Source of the DNA: CAZLGM01 sp964623625
Lineage (GTDB): Bacteria; Desulfobacterota; Desulfobulbia; Desulfobulbales; Desulfocapsaceae
Length of the DNA stretch: 64,000 bases
Reading direction: 5' to 3'
Assembly: GCA_964623625.1 (NCBI GenBank)
Contig: CAZUUJ010000011.1
Coordinates: 3,172-67,171 of the forward strand
Shown here: positions 34,990 through 44,958 of the stretch, in pieces
Position numbering within the stretch: the stretch's first letter is position 1
How the letters are laid out: every line of letters starts with the position of its first letter
Notes under the pieces: generated by a model
Databases searched by the model: none
Seen by the model: only the letters and a program-made list of their open reading frames with translations
Told to the model about the DNA's origin: nothing
Program-made: the position numbers and the translations under genes

Positions 34990-36072
34990 TTATTCACAGA
35001 CAATTTCATTATGGTCTTTTTTCATGATTGAGGCAAGTTGGCCGCAGGCTGCGGAAATATCGGCACCCCTGGAATTTCTAATAAAAACTGAAAAATGGGC
35101 TTCCCGTAATATATCTTGAAATTGCAGAATACGTTGCCGGTTCGGACTCTTGAATTTCAGTCCCGGAGATTCGTTGTACGGCAGCAGGTTGATTTTACAG
35201 GGTACTTTTTTCAACAGCCTAGCGAGATCACGGGCATCCTGGTCTGAGTCGTTGACACCTTTCAAAAGAATATATTCGAACATGATCCGCTTTCTTTTAG
35301 GCATTGGGAATTCTTGACAGGCCGTGATCAGCTCATCAATCGGGTATTTTTTATTAATTGGCATAATCTGGTTGCGAACCTCGTCATTGGCAGCATGCAG
35401 TGAGATTGCCAGATTCACTGTAGTTCGTTCTCCGAGGATTTTAAGTTTGGGCGCGATACCACAGGTTGAAACGGTAATCTTTCTGCCGGCGATATTCAAT
35501 CCTCGATGTTCGGTAAGAATAGAGAGTGATGTCAGCAGGTTACCTAGGTTGTTCAGGGGTTCTCCCATTCCCATGAATACAATATTGGTAACCTGGTCAG
35601 GCCCGATCAGGTTTGATTTCGGTTCAAGTGCTAGAAAATCACGCACTGCACATACCTGATTGACAATCTCAGAGGGGAGTAAGTTTCTTTTAAACCCCAT
35701 GGTACCGGTGAGACAGAATGTGCAATCCATGGCACAGCCGACCTGGGACGAAATGCAAAGAGTGTTTCTGTCCGGTTCAGGTATAAGAACTGACTCGATT
35801 AAATATCCGTCTTCAAGACGAAAACCGAATTTCACACATCCATCTGTCGACCGCTCTATTGCTGGATTGGTAAAAGTAGAGAGATAACAGTGTTTATCCA
35901 GGACCTTCCTGAATGATTTGGCAAGATCGGTCATCTGGGAGAAATCTGTAATGCCATATCGGTAGAGCCACCCCATTATCTGTCTGCCTCGAAAAGATGG
36001 TTGACCAAGACTCTCGACATATTGGACCAGTTGTTCCTGGTCAAAATTTTTCAAGTCGATATTGCTGGTCAT
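34990..36072 (-). CDS. rlmN: Dual-specificity rRNA/tRNA adenine C2-methyltransferase RlmN
   Basis: A 360-residue radical SAM enzyme that methylates C2 of A2503 in 23S rRNA and A37 in some tRNAs. The cluster motif CAMDCTFC and the mechanistic Cys near the C-terminus in DISAACGQL are present, along with the N-terminal HhH-like domain (LGQPSFRGRQIMGWLY). Its ATG overlaps the stop of the upstream radical SAM gene by four bases (ATGA). Confidence 0.95.
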   Translation of the reverse strand: MTSNIDLKNFDQEQLVQYVESLGQPSFRGRQIMGWLYRYGITDFSQMTDLAKSFRKVLDKHCYLSTFTNPAIERSTDGCVKFGFRLEDGYLIESVLIPEPDRNTLCISSQVGCAMDCTFCLTGTMGFKRNLLPSEIVNQVCAVRDFLALEPKSNLIGPDQVTNIVFMGMGEPLNNLGNLLTSLSILTEHRGLNIAGRKITVSTCGIAPKLKILGERTTVNLAISLHAANDEVRNQIMPINKKYPIDELITACQEFPMPKRKRIMFEYILLKGVNDSDQDARDLARLLKKVPCKINLLPYNESPGLKFKSPNRQRILQFQDILREAHFSVFIRNSRGADISAACGQLASIMKKDHNEIVCE

Positions 36073-36938
36073 AATGTTCTCATCGTATCAGGTATCAACT
36101 CCGTTTTGCCACGGATAGCCTGCTTGATCGAATGCAGAAGGAATTCCTTGTCCCTGGGAAGTCTGCCTTCTATTGGAAGATAGTTGGAGGCATGGTTGGC
36201 ATGAAACTGGCATCGTCCAAGATGTAGATCGGATACAAGCTTATGGAGTTCTTCGAGCATTTGTTTCTTGCCCGGAAGAATGAAGGTTCCTTCCCGAACC
36301 TTGCGACCAAGTGGTGTATCATCCAGAACCATCAAGGTTAAAGCTGCAATCTGGCGGGGTTTCATTTCGTTCAAAACTTGGGCTGTTTGTCTTGCGTGTT
36401 CCAAAGAGTGCTGTTTGCCGCCAATCCCCAGCAACACGGTGACTGAGAGAAAGAGTTTGGCCAGGTTAATTTTTTCAGCCACCTCTATCATCGTTCGTGC
36501 GGTCTCACCCTTACGTATAGACTCGAGGATATCATCATGACCGGATTCAAGTCCTAAATAGATACGGTGTAAGCCTAGTTTTTTGAGTTCCTGCAGTTGT
36601 GTAACCGTCTTCAATCGAACTGATTTAGCGTTTGCATATAACGAAATCCGGTTGACCTGGGGCAGCTTTTCCAGGATTCTTTGAAAGATAGAAATAAGTC
36701 TTTTCAGAGGAATAATCAGGGCATCACCGTCGGCTAGAAATACTCTTTTCTGTCGCAGACAATGGTTGGCAGCAAAATTGATATCATGGTTGATCACACT
36801 GTCTGATTTGATTTGAAACAGTTTGTCCTTATATGCTCCACAGAATGTACATTTGTTATGAGAGCAGCCAAGGGTGACCTGGAGAATGATGGAATTTGCC
36901 TCGCTCGGAGGCCGGATGACGGTTCCTTCATACAACAT
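36069..36938 (-). CDS. Radical SAM protein, B12-independent, function unknown
   Basis: A 289-residue protein from ATG 36938; the family N-terminus MLYEGTVIRPPSEANS starts here, although a TTG at 37001 extends the frame by 21 residues. The cluster motif is CSHNKCTFC, then GAYKDK and a glycine-rich ADGDAL block. The barrel ends with a Cys/His-containing tail (LGRCQFHANHASNY). Close relatives are widespread in anaerobes and unassigned. Four-base overlap with rlmN indicates co-translation. Confidence 0.85.
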   Translation of the reverse strand: MLYEGTVIRPPSEANSIILQVTLGCSHNKCTFCGAYKDKLFQIKSDSVINHDINFAANHCLRQKRVFLADGDALIIPLKRLISIFQRILEKLPQVNRISLYANAKSVRLKTVTQLQELKKLGLHRIYLGLESGHDDILESIRKGETARTMIEVAEKINLAKLFLSVTVLLGIGGKQHSLEHARQTAQVLNEMKPRQIAALTLMVLDDTPLGRKVREGTFILPGKKQMLEELHKLVSDLHLGRCQFHANHASNYLPIEGRLPRDKEFLLHSIKQAIRGKTELIPDTMRTL

Positions 36939-37045
36939 GGCTGTTCTTATCTGTTGTTGGTTTGTGAACCATTGAGATATGCTGCCCGGATACTGAAACA
37001 AAATCCCGATACGAGCCGTTTCTGCATCCGGCAGTATTACAAGGA

Positions 37046-38131
37046 TTAAGCAGGATTTGCGACCTTAAATTGCTCCATAAAATCTACAAGCTTAACAACA
37101 CCTTCTTCAGGAAAAGCATTGTAGATCGAGGCACGGCAGCCGCCAATTGACCGGTGACCTTTTAGACCATTGAGACCGATATCCGTTGCTTCAGCGATAA
37201 ATTCTGCTTCGAGCTCGGCTGTGGGCAGATTGAAGGAAATATTCATGATTGACCTGGAAGCCTGCTCTGCATGACCACGATAATAGTCATCAAAGTCGAT
37301 CATTTGGTATAATAGAGCCGCCTTTTGTCTGTTGATGACTTCAATGGCATCGATGCCACCTTTTGCCATCAGCCACTTTAACACTTCCCCAACCACATAG
37401 ATGCCGAAGCAGGGGGGTGTGTTGAACATCGAGCCTTTATCGGCATGGGTCTTATAGTTCAACATAGTAGGTGTGTTTTCCGGTGCCCTGTCGAGCAGGT
37501 CATCACGGATGATCACAATGGTAACACCAGCCGGACCCATATTTTTTTGAGCTCCGGCAAACACCAGACCGAATTTTGAAAAATCGATATGACGGGAAAG
37601 GATGTCAGATGACATGTCCGATATCAACATTTTATCGGTCACCGGAAAGGTGGGAAACTGGGTACCGAATATGGTGTTATTGGAAACGAAATACAGGTAT
37701 TCGGATGACTCATCAACCTGATATTCATCATCAGTCGGCACCCGATTGAAACTCTGTTCTTCACTGGAGTAGGCAACGTCGACATCCCCAAAAAGTTTGG
37801 CTTCCTTTATTGCTTTTTTTGCCCAGGTACCGGTGTTCAAGTAGGTCGCTTTCCTGCCATTCCCAAGCAGATTCATGGGGATCATGAAAAACTGGCTTGA
37901 AGCTCCCCCTTGAAGAAAAAGTACCTTGAAGTTATCCGGCACGCCTAGGACTTCCCGGAGCAAAGACTCGGCCTCTTCGGCAACTGCCATAAACTCCCTG
38001 GATCTGTGGCTCATCTCAATAACACCGATACCACTCTGTTTAAGGTTGACGACATCTTTGGCGGCCTGTTCAAGGACCTCATAGGGCAGTGTACCGGGAC
38101 CTGGACTAAAATTATAAATACGTTCAGTCAT
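37046..38131 (-). CDS. serC: Phosphoserine aminotransferase
   Basis: A 361-residue PLP enzyme for serine (and possibly pyridoxine) synthesis, converting 3-phosphohydroxypyruvate to phosphoserine. The start is ATG 38131 (MTERIYNFSPGPGTLP), four bases after trmL; an upstream TTG or GTG would read into trmL. The PLP Lys is in FAGAQKNMGPAG, and FLQGGASSQFFMIPMNL and the C-terminal GHRSIGGCRASIYNAF are classic SerC blocks. Confidence 0.95.
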   Translation of the reverse strand: MTERIYNFSPGPGTLPYEVLEQAAKDVVNLKQSGIGVIEMSHRSREFMAVAEEAESLLREVLGVPDNFKVLFLQGGASSQFFMIPMNLLGNGRKATYLNTGTWAKKAIKEAKLFGDVDVAYSSEEQSFNRVPTDDEYQVDESSEYLYFVSNNTIFGTQFPTFPVTDKMLISDMSSDILSRHIDFSKFGLVFAGAQKNMGPAGVTIVIIRDDLLDRAPENTPTMLNYKTHADKGSMFNTPPCFGIYVVGEVLKWLMAKGGIDAIEVINRQKAALLYQMIDFDDYYRGHAEQASRSIMNISFNLPTAELEAEFIAEATDIGLNGLKGHRSIGGCRASIYNAFPEEGVVKLVDFMEQFKVANPA

Positions 38132-38135
38132 TCGA

Positions 38136-38627
38136 CTATTCTCTATAGTATGATTGATATTCTGTTTGCCTGAGCGCTTCATATAAAACGATTCCAGCGC
38201 TCATTGCAAGATTAAGACTTCGAATATGATCGTTTGCCATGGGGATGGTATAGCAACGATCATGATACAGCTGCAGCAGTGATTCATCCAATCCTTTGGT
38301 CTCTTTCCCAAAGATGAAATAATCACCTTTTTTATAATGACCAAGGGTGTAAGGCCTGTTTACTTTAGTCGTATAGAAAAACAGCCTGGTTTCATCCTGA
38401 GCCTGTAAGAATTGATCAAGTTTTTTCCAGTGGACTATATTCACATGCTGCCAATAATCAAGACCCGCTCGTTTCAGATGTTTATCTTCAGTTGAGAAAC
38501 CCAAAGGGTGAACAAGATGAAGACAGCAGTTGGTCGCCCCGCAGAGTCTGGCAATGGAACCGGTGTTAGGTGGTATTTCCGGCTCAACCAGCACAATATG
38601 AAAAATATCGGTTGATGTTTCCATCAT
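38136..38627 (-). CDS. trmL: tRNA (cytidine/uridine-34-2'-O)-methyltransferase TrmL
   Basis: A 163-residue SPOUT methyltransferase that modifies the wobble ribose of leucine tRNAs. It opens with the family sequence FHIVLVEPEIPPNTGSIAR and ends with the knot motifs FGKETKGL, IPMANDHIRSLNLAMSAGIVLYE. Tandem ATG codons stand at 38627 and 38624; an upstream extension of 27 residues is not family-like. It heads the serC run. Confidence 0.93.
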   Translation of the reverse strand: MMETSTDIFHIVLVEPEIPPNTGSIARLCGATNCCLHLVHPLGFSTEDKHLKRAGLDYWQHVNIVHWKKLDQFLQAQDETRLFFYTTKVNRPYTLGHYKKGDYFIFGKETKGLDESLLQLYHDRCYTIPMANDHIRSLNLAMSAGIVLYEALRQTEYQSYYRE

Positions 38628-38901
38628 GTATCTGTATTTCGTAAGTATAAGGTGTTGGTTATTTCTGACAAAGATAAAAAACAAAGAGTATAAATCAGCC
38701 GGTGTCACACGGCTGATAGTAACTGCAGCCTTTCTTGGGTTGTGATTTCAGCCTGCATAAATTGTTGCCTGACTGCTGAATAATAAACGTTGCAATTTTA
38801 CTCGATAAGGCTAAATTTGTAAGTTTAATTTTACAATCGAAACAAGCTGGCGGTTGCCCTGGAAATCGCTGTTTACAAGATTTTACAATTGATAAGAAAC
38901 C

Positions 38902-40167
38902 ATGTCGCTTATTGTTCAGAAATTCGGCGGTACCTCGGTCGGTTCACCGGAGAAAATCAAAGCGGTGGCCCAGCGCGTACTGCAATACAAGAAAGAAGGC
39001 CATCAAGTCGTTGTGGTTTTATCGGCAATGTCTGGTGAAACCAACAGGTTGACCGATTTGGCGTTCCAGATGCAGGAGCGGCCAAATCGGCGAGAGATGG
39101 ATGTGCTGCTCTCTTCCGGTGAGCAGGTGACAGTTGCTCTGTTTGCCATGGCTATTAAAGATGAAGGGTTTGATGCCGTCTCTTTTCTAGGAGATCAGGT
39201 AAAAATCCATACCGACTCCACTCACACTAAAGCAAGAATCAAATCCATCGATTGCAAGAAGATTCAGGATGCTCTTTCTGCTGGTAAAATTGTTACCGTT
39301 GCCGGTTTTCAGGGTGTGACTGATGATGATGATATCACAACGTTAGGCAGGGGCGGTTCGGACACCACTGCGGTGGCAGTGGCAGCAGCCCTAAAAGCTG
39401 ATTCGTGTGAAATATTAACCGATGTGGAAGGAATTTTTACCACTGACCCTAATATATGTGAGAAGGCAAGAAAGATAAATCGGATAACTTATGACGAAAT
39501 GCTTGAGCTTGCCAGTCTTGGGGCCAAGGTTCTGGATATCCGTTCAGTGGCTTTTGCCAAGCGATATAATGTGCCGGTCCATGTTCGATCGACATTCACG
39601 GAAGCTGAAGGAACATGGGTTGTTGAGGAGGATAAAGTAATGGAAGACGTGTTAGTGTCGGGAGTCACTTACAATAAAAACGAAGCACGGGTTACCATGG
39701 CTGCGGTCCCGGATCAACCAGGGATTGCCGCCAAGATATTCGGTGCAATATCGGATGCCGATATTAATGTCGATATGATCATCCAGAATCAGGACACCGG
39801 AAACGGCATGACCGATTTATCCTTTACGGTGATGAGAAATGATTACGACAGAGCCATAGAGATTCTAGAAAAGATTGCCGCCTCCATCGGAGCCAAGGCG
39901 GTAAGTGGTGATAAACATATCGCCAAAATTTCAATCGTCGGGGTTGGCATGAGAAATCATACCGGTATTGCCACGACCATGTTCAATGTTTTGGCAAATG
40001 AGGGAATTAATATCTCTATGATCTCCACCTCTGAGATCAAGATCTCATGCATTATTCATGAAAAGTACACAGAATTGGCCATTCGGGCACTCCATGATGC
40101 ATTTGTGTTGGAAATTGAGGAGCAGCCCAAAAAAGGCAAAGCAGTCACCGATACTGGTGAGTATTAA
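38902..40167 (+). CDS. lysC: Aspartate kinase
   Basis: A 421-residue aspartokinase, first step of the lysine, methionine and threonine pathways. KFGGTSVG starts the kinase domain, GRGGSDTTAVAVAAAL is the substrate/ATP region, and two ACT domains fill residues 265-405, the usual site of lysine and threonine feedback. It leads a run of cimA, a ComEA-like gene, miaA and recJ, so aspartate-family and isoleucine synthesis are co-expressed. The 193 bases upstream show no recognisable riboswitch. Confidence 0.95.
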   Translation: MSLIVQKFGGTSVGSPEKIKAVAQRVLQYKKEGHQVVVVLSAMSGETNRLTDLAFQMQERPNRREMDVLLSSGEQVTVALFAMAIKDEGFDAVSFLGDQVKIHTDSTHTKARIKSIDCKKIQDALSAGKIVTVAGFQGVTDDDDITTLGRGGSDTTAVAVAAALKADSCEILTDVEGIFTTDPNICEKARKINRITYDEMLELASLGAKVLDIRSVAFAKRYNVPVHVRSTFTEAEGTWVVEEDKVMEDVLVSGVTYNKNEARVTMAAVPDQPGIAAKIFGAISDADINVDMIIQNQDTGNGMTDLSFTVMRNDYDRAIEILEKIAASIGAKAVSGDKHIAKISIVGVGMRNHTGIATTMFNVLANEGINISMISTSEIKISCIIHEKYTELAIRALHDAFVLEIEEQPKKGKAVTDTGEY

Positions 40168-40205
40168 TTCCTATCCTGTCACCACCAAGTTTTTAAGTGA
40201 GAAAG

Positions 40206-41822
40206 ATGTCTCCATCGATACAACTTTACGACACCACGCTCAGGGATGGCACCCAGGCAGAAAGTTTCAATCTGTCGGTCAGGGATAAAATCCGGATCAG
40301 CCATAAGCTCGATGAGTTTGGAATCGATTTTGTCGAAGGCGGCTGGCCCGGCTCAAACCCTGCTTCGGTTGATTTTTTCAACAAGATGAAAAAAGAGAAG
40401 CTGAGCTATGCCAGGATGAGCGCGTTTGGTTCCACACGGCTATTCAAAAATCCGGTGGAAAAGGATGCTAATCTGCAGGCATTGCTTGAGGCGCAAACAC
40501 CTGTCATCACCATATTCGGAAAGTCGTGGGATATTCATGTGACCGATGCCTTGCGTATAAAACTGGAAGACAACCTGCTGATCATTAGAGAATCCCTCGA
40601 ATTTCTGAGACCTCACGTCGATAAACTGTTTTATGACGCTGAACATTTTTTTGACGGATTCAAGAAGAATCCCGATTACGCGTTGTCCACACTCGAACAG
40701 GCGATCGCAGGCGGAGCTGACTGCCTTATTCTTTGCGACACCAATGGCGGTCTGTTGCCCCATGAACTGACGACAATCGTTAAAAAGGTCATGAAGTTCC
40801 TGAAAAAGAAAGGAAGTGATGTGGATCTTGGGATTCATGCCCATAACGATTCGGAGACTGCCGTGGCCAATTCTTTGATGGCAGTTGACCTTGGTATTGT
40901 TCAGGTGCAGGGGACGATCAATGGTTATGGCGAACGATGCGGCAATGCCAATCTCTGCTCGATTATACCTGCCCTTGGGCTTAAAATGGGTTTAAAAGCC
41001 AGGTCAATTGGTAATATGCATATGCTTGCAGAAACTTCCGGTTTCGTTGATGAGCTGGCCAATCTTCCCCATAATAAATTTCAGCCTTACATCGGTCGGG
41101 CCGCCTTTGCCCATAAAGGCGGAATTCACGTTTCCGCCGTGAAGCGAAACCCGCTCACCTACGAACATATTGATCCTAAACAGGTTGGCAACCTGCGCAG
41201 AATTCTTGTTTCCGACCAGTCAGGAAGAGCAAATGTGCTCGATAAGGCAGAGAAATTTGGTGTCAACCTGGATAAAGATGATCCGGTTGTCTCATCCATC
41301 GTTGCAGAAATCAAGCGGCTTGAAAAAGATGGTTTTCAGTATGAAGTGGCTGATGCTTCTTTTGAAATTCTCATGAGAAGAACGATCGGTCATTTACCCA
41401 TCTATTTCAAATTAAAAGGTTTCCGGGTTATCAACACCAAGAGAAAAATGCTAAAGCCTCCTGAAACTGAAGCCTCGATCCGATTAAAAGTAGGAGGTGA
41501 AGAAGTTATGGAAGCATCCATGGGTGATGGTCCTGTTAACGCTTTGGATAATGCTTTGAGAAAAGCGCTGACCCGTTTCTATCCTAATCTCGATGAGATG
41601 CATCTGGTCGACTACAAGGTTCGTGTATTATCAGGAGAGAAGGGGACCGGTGCAAAAGTCAGGGTTTTAATCGAGTCTGGTGATAAACATGGACAGTGGG
41701 GGACTGTAGGTGTTTCTCTCAACATAATCGAAGCATCCTGGCAGGCTCTGGTCGATTCCATCACCTACAAACTAATGAGGGATGAACAGCGAAAAGAAAA
41801 AGGGCAGAAGAGAAAAAAGTAA
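40206..41822 (+). CDS. cimA: Citramalate synthase
   Basis: A 538-residue enzyme condensing pyruvate and acetyl-CoA to (R)-citramalate, giving 2-ketobutyrate for isoleucine without threonine deaminase. DTTLRDGTQAESFNLS and the HAHNDSETAVANSL metal site mark the DRE-TIM barrel, and the C-terminal LeuA-type dimer domain (from about residue 400) provides isoleucine control. The ATG at 40206 is preceded by GAGAAAG; a GTG nine bases earlier is less likely. It starts 38 bases after lysC. Confidence 0.93.
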   Translation: MSPSIQLYDTTLRDGTQAESFNLSVRDKIRISHKLDEFGIDFVEGGWPGSNPASVDFFNKMKKEKLSYARMSAFGSTRLFKNPVEKDANLQALLEAQTPVITIFGKSWDIHVTDALRIKLEDNLLIIRESLEFLRPHVDKLFYDAEHFFDGFKKNPDYALSTLEQAIAGGADCLILCDTNGGLLPHELTTIVKKVMKFLKKKGSDVDLGIHAHNDSETAVANSLMAVDLGIVQVQGTINGYGERCGNANLCSIIPALGLKMGLKARSIGNMHMLAETSGFVDELANLPHNKFQPYIGRAAFAHKGGIHVSAVKRNPLTYEHIDPKQVGNLRRILVSDQSGRANVLDKAEKFGVNLDKDDPVVSSIVAEIKRLEKDGFQYEVADASFEILMRRTIGHLPIYFKLKGFRVINTKRKMLKPPETEASIRLKVGGEEVMEASMGDGPVNALDNALRKALTRFYPNLDEMHLVDYKVRVLSGEKGTGAKVRVLIESGDKHGQWGTVGVSLNIIEASWQALVDSITYKLMRDEQRKEKGQKRKK

Positions 41823-42231
41823 GGGGAACGATCAAAGGATTATCATTCTGCTGATTATCACCTGTTCCCTGGTGCTGTCCAAAATGGCCATTTTTGAAAC
41901 AGCAGCACACTTCTCAAACAGCCGGCAGGTTAGAAATTTGAGCTGGAACCATTCCGGTCTGTGTTATTTATTCAATTCAAATTGTTTTAGTGAGAAGCGG
42001 GAGGGGATGGCTAACCATCTGGCTCCTTTTTTTTTCAAGCAGATTTCAATTAATAGTTCATCCAGAGAGCTGCTAATGACCATCAAGGGTGTCGGTCCGG
42101 TGATGGCAGAGGCTATCATATCCCAACGAAGAATATCCGGCCCTTTTACTCATCCCGATGATTTGCTTCGTATTCGAGGAGTTGGTCCAAAACGAATGGC
42201 CTATCTGGCAAACCATCTTTCTTTTCATTAA
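41782..42231 (+). CDS. ComEA-like helix-hairpin-helix protein with membrane anchor
   Basis: A 149-residue protein overlapping the end of cimA by 41 bases. The N-terminus is very basic, followed by one hydrophobic segment (IIILLIITCSLVLSKMAIF). The C-terminal 60 residues are the DNA-binding helix-hairpin-helix pair of ComEA type (ISINSSSRELLMTIKGVGPVMAEAI, then IRGVGPKRMAYL). ComEA binds DNA in the periplasm during natural transformation, but short HhH relatives can do other things. No com or pilus gene is in view. Confidence 0.75.
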   Translation: MNSEKKKGRREKSKGNDQRIIILLIITCSLVLSKMAIFETAAHFSNSRQVRNLSWNHSGLCYLFNSNCFSEKREGMANHLAPFFFKQISINSSSRELLMTIKGVGPVMAEAIISQRRISGPFTHPDDLLRIRGVGPKRMAYLANHLSFH

Positions 42232-42233
42232 TA

Positions 42234-43187
42234 ATGGCGGTCCGCTTTCCAATAGACAGCCCGATTTTGATTCTGGTTGGTCCCACAGCAATTGGAAAGA
42301 CCGATCTTTCAATTGAGCTGGCGTCCCGTTTCCACTGTGAAATCATATCCATGGATTCCATGCAGGTCTACAGGTACATGGATATCGGCACTGCCAAAAT
42401 AAAAGAGGAAGAAAAAAAAGGGATTGTCCATCATTTGATCGATATTGTTGATCCCGATGTACATTACGATGCCGGTTGTTTTACCCACGACTCACTGGAA
42501 GCTGTACAGGCCATCCGTGGAAGGGGAAACAACATTCTCATTACCGGAGGGACAGGGCTGTATCTGAAGGCATTGACGGACGGTCTGATGAGAGATATTC
42601 CTTCTGATGAAAAGATCAGGGAAAAGCTTAAGAAACAACTTTTTAAAAATGGTGCTGATGATCTTTTTGACGAACTTCAGCAGTACGATCCGACAACCGC
42701 AGCCAGAATCCATAAAAACGATCATTATCGTTTAGTACGGGCGCTTGAGATTTTTAAGCTGACAGGAAAGAGCTGGGCTGAACACATTGATGAACAGAAA
42801 TTTGAGAAGGGAAAGAGATTTACAAATTGTCTTGAAATTGGCTTAACATGCGACCGTCAAAATCTTTATGAACGAATCGACAGACGGACCATAAAGATGA
42901 TGGAAGTTGGACTTGAAGACGAGGTCTCGGGGCTTCTGGCAATGGGGTATCATAGGAATCTTAAATCAATGAAATCTATTGGTTATCGGCACATGGTCAA
43001 CTATTTTGAGGGTAAATGGAGCAGGGAAGAGGCATTTAATTTGCTGGCTAGAGATACCAGGCATTATGCCAAGCGACAATATACCTGGTTTAACAAATCT
43101 GATTCAATTCGCTGGTTCGACGTCTCTGACAGACAAACCATTCTAAAAACAGTCTCAAATTGGTTCCATAGACAAGTACCTATATGA
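42234..43187 (+). CDS. miaA: tRNA dimethylallyltransferase
   Basis: A 317-residue prenyltransferase adding dimethylallyl to A37 of tRNAs that read UNN codons. The P-loop GPTAIGKTDLS, SMDSMQVYR, the RLVRALEIF region and the KRQYTWF tail are present. It starts three bases after the HhH gene. MiaB, the next enzyme acting on the same nucleotide, is encoded at 47041 in this window. Confidence 0.95.
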   Translation: MAVRFPIDSPILILVGPTAIGKTDLSIELASRFHCEIISMDSMQVYRYMDIGTAKIKEEEKKGIVHHLIDIVDPDVHYDAGCFTHDSLEAVQAIRGRGNNILITGGTGLYLKALTDGLMRDIPSDEKIREKLKKQLFKNGADDLFDELQQYDPTTAARIHKNDHYRLVRALEIFKLTGKSWAEHIDEQKFEKGKRFTNCLEIGLTCDRQNLYERIDRRTIKMMEVGLEDEVSGLLAMGYHRNLKSMKSIGYRHMVNYFEGKWSREEAFNLLARDTRHYAKRQYTWFNKSDSIRWFDVSDRQTILKTVSNWFHRQVPI

Positions 43188-43200
43188 AAGGCAGATTGTT

Positions 43201-44958
43201 TTGACTCAGAATATGCAGAAAAAGAACGGTACCTGTTCACAAGATCAACTGAAGCTTGCCAGGGAATTTCGGGTTGATCCGATTATTATTCAGCTTTTGA
43301 ACAAGAGAGATATCATCTCAAGAGATGATATTGATGACTTTCTCAATCCTACGCTGGCCAAATTGCCGCCTCCCAAACAGTTTCAGGGAATCCAGGAGGC
43401 AGTTGAACTCATTATCCGGGCGATCCGATTAAAGAGTCGAATAATCATCTGGGGTGATTATGATGTTGACGGCGTGACCGGTACGGCACTGCTGGTTAAT
43501 TTCTTCAGATCAATTGGAGTGGAAGCAGAATATCACATTCCCGATCGGTTGACTGATGGCTATGGTCTCAATTGTAAGACACTTGTTCAATTAAAAAAAG
43601 AAACCAAAGGGGACCATCCGCTCATCATAACAGTTGATTGCGGTATCTCCAATTTTACTGAGACTAAAAAAGCAAAGGATCTGGGATTTTCCATTATTGT
43701 CACCGACCATCATGAGGTCTCGGAAGAAATCCCGGTTGCAGATGTGATCATCAATCCTAAGTCACCAAATGTACATGATATTTTTTATAATCTTGCTGGA
43801 GTAGGGGTGGCCTTTTATCTTGTGGCGGGATTGCGAGCGGAATTGGACCGGTCTGGGTATTTTGAGGAGGGTAAAATCCAATTGCCGAATATGAAGAATT
43901 TTCTTTCTTTTGTCGCTCTTGGATCGATTGCTGATATGGTACCTTTGATTGGGATAAATCGTATATTAGTAAAGGGAGGTTTTGAAGCTCTGTTAGAGTA
44001 TCAACATACTGGTCTGAACGCCTTGCTTGAGTCTTGCGATATCCATTCACAACTGATTACCGGAGATGATATCGGTTTTTCCATTGCTCCAAAGATTAAT
44101 GCGGCCGGTAGAATCGGTAAAGCCCAAAAGGCGCTGGAATTATTGCTCTGTTTCGATCTAAAAAAAAGCAAGCAGTTGGCTGCATCACTTACTCGAATGA
44201 ACAATACCAGGCGAAAGTTAACAAGAGAGGTGTTTGCTGAGACTCAGGATCGGGCGAAACGTCTTCTTGACCAGGACGACTGTTGTGTGGTTCTGGAAGG
44301 AGAATACCATCCTGGTGTTGTTGGAATCGTAGCTTCTCAGCTCGTTGATAGGTATAGAGTGCCTGTTATTGTGTTTAGTCGTGATAAAGAAAACAACGGA
44401 AACATCATATTAAAAGGTTCGGCGAGATCTGTGGAAGGAGTAAATCTGTTCAAAATTCTACAGAAATGTGAGCGTTTTCTGGTGAAATATGGCGGTCATC
44501 GACAGGCTGCCGGATTAACAATTTCCAATGATAATTTCGAAGGATTTAAAACGATCTTCAATCAACACATACTGTCGATAACCGAAGGAAAACCGATACA
44601 GAAATCGTTTGAATTTGATCTTGATGTTTCTGTTGATAAAGTGTTTTCAGGAAATGTCATTCGTCAACTTCAATTACTGGAACCCTATGGTGTAGGAAAT
44701 CGACAGCCGGTATTCCGTGATGAGAAAACAGAACCGGTACAAATTAACACTGTCGGCAATGGCGGTAATCATATCAAGGTTCGTTTTCGCGGAAAACAAT
44801 CCAATCAGAATGGGATCGGATTTGGTCTTGGCCATCAACTGACAGAAATGCGAGAAAGAAGAAATCACTCCATAATATATTCACCTATGCTTAGCCGTTT
44901 TAAAAAATCCGCTAATTGGCAGGTAAAGATATTATCTATTCATCCACCAGGATTATAA
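43201..44958 (+). CDS. recJ: Single-stranded-DNA-specific exonuclease RecJ
   Basis: A 585-residue 5'-3' exonuclease of the DHH family. The DHH-type motifs are seen: GDYDVDGVTGTALL, VDCGIS, VTDHHEV, and the DHHA1 part with YGGHRQAAGLTI. The TTG at 43201 is favoured because GAAAGG stands nine bases upstream; an ATG four codons on lacks this. It acts in recombination and mismatch repair. It is the last gene of the lysC run. Confidence 0.93.
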   Translation: MTQNMQKKNGTCSQDQLKLAREFRVDPIIIQLLNKRDIISRDDIDDFLNPTLAKLPPPKQFQGIQEAVELIIRAIRLKSRIIIWGDYDVDGVTGTALLVNFFRSIGVEAEYHIPDRLTDGYGLNCKTLVQLKKETKGDHPLIITVDCGISNFTETKKAKDLGFSIIVTDHHEVSEEIPVADVIINPKSPNVHDIFYNLAGVGVAFYLVAGLRAELDRSGYFEEGKIQLPNMKNFLSFVALGSIADMVPLIGINRILVKGGFEALLEYQHTGLNALLESCDIHSQLITGDDIGFSIAPKINAAGRIGKAQKALELLLCFDLKKSKQLAASLTRMNNTRRKLTREVFAETQDRAKRLLDQDDCCVVLEGEYHPGVVGIVASQLVDRYRVPVIVFSRDKENNGNIILKGSARSVEGVNLFKILQKCERFLVKYGGHRQAAGLTISNDNFEGFKTIFNQHILSITEGKPIQKSFEFDLDVSVDKVFSGNVIRQLQLLEPYGVGNRQPVFRDEKTEPVQINTVGNGGNHIKVRFRGKQSNQNGIGFGLGHQLTEMRERRNHSIIYSPMLSRFKKSANWQVKILSIHPPGL

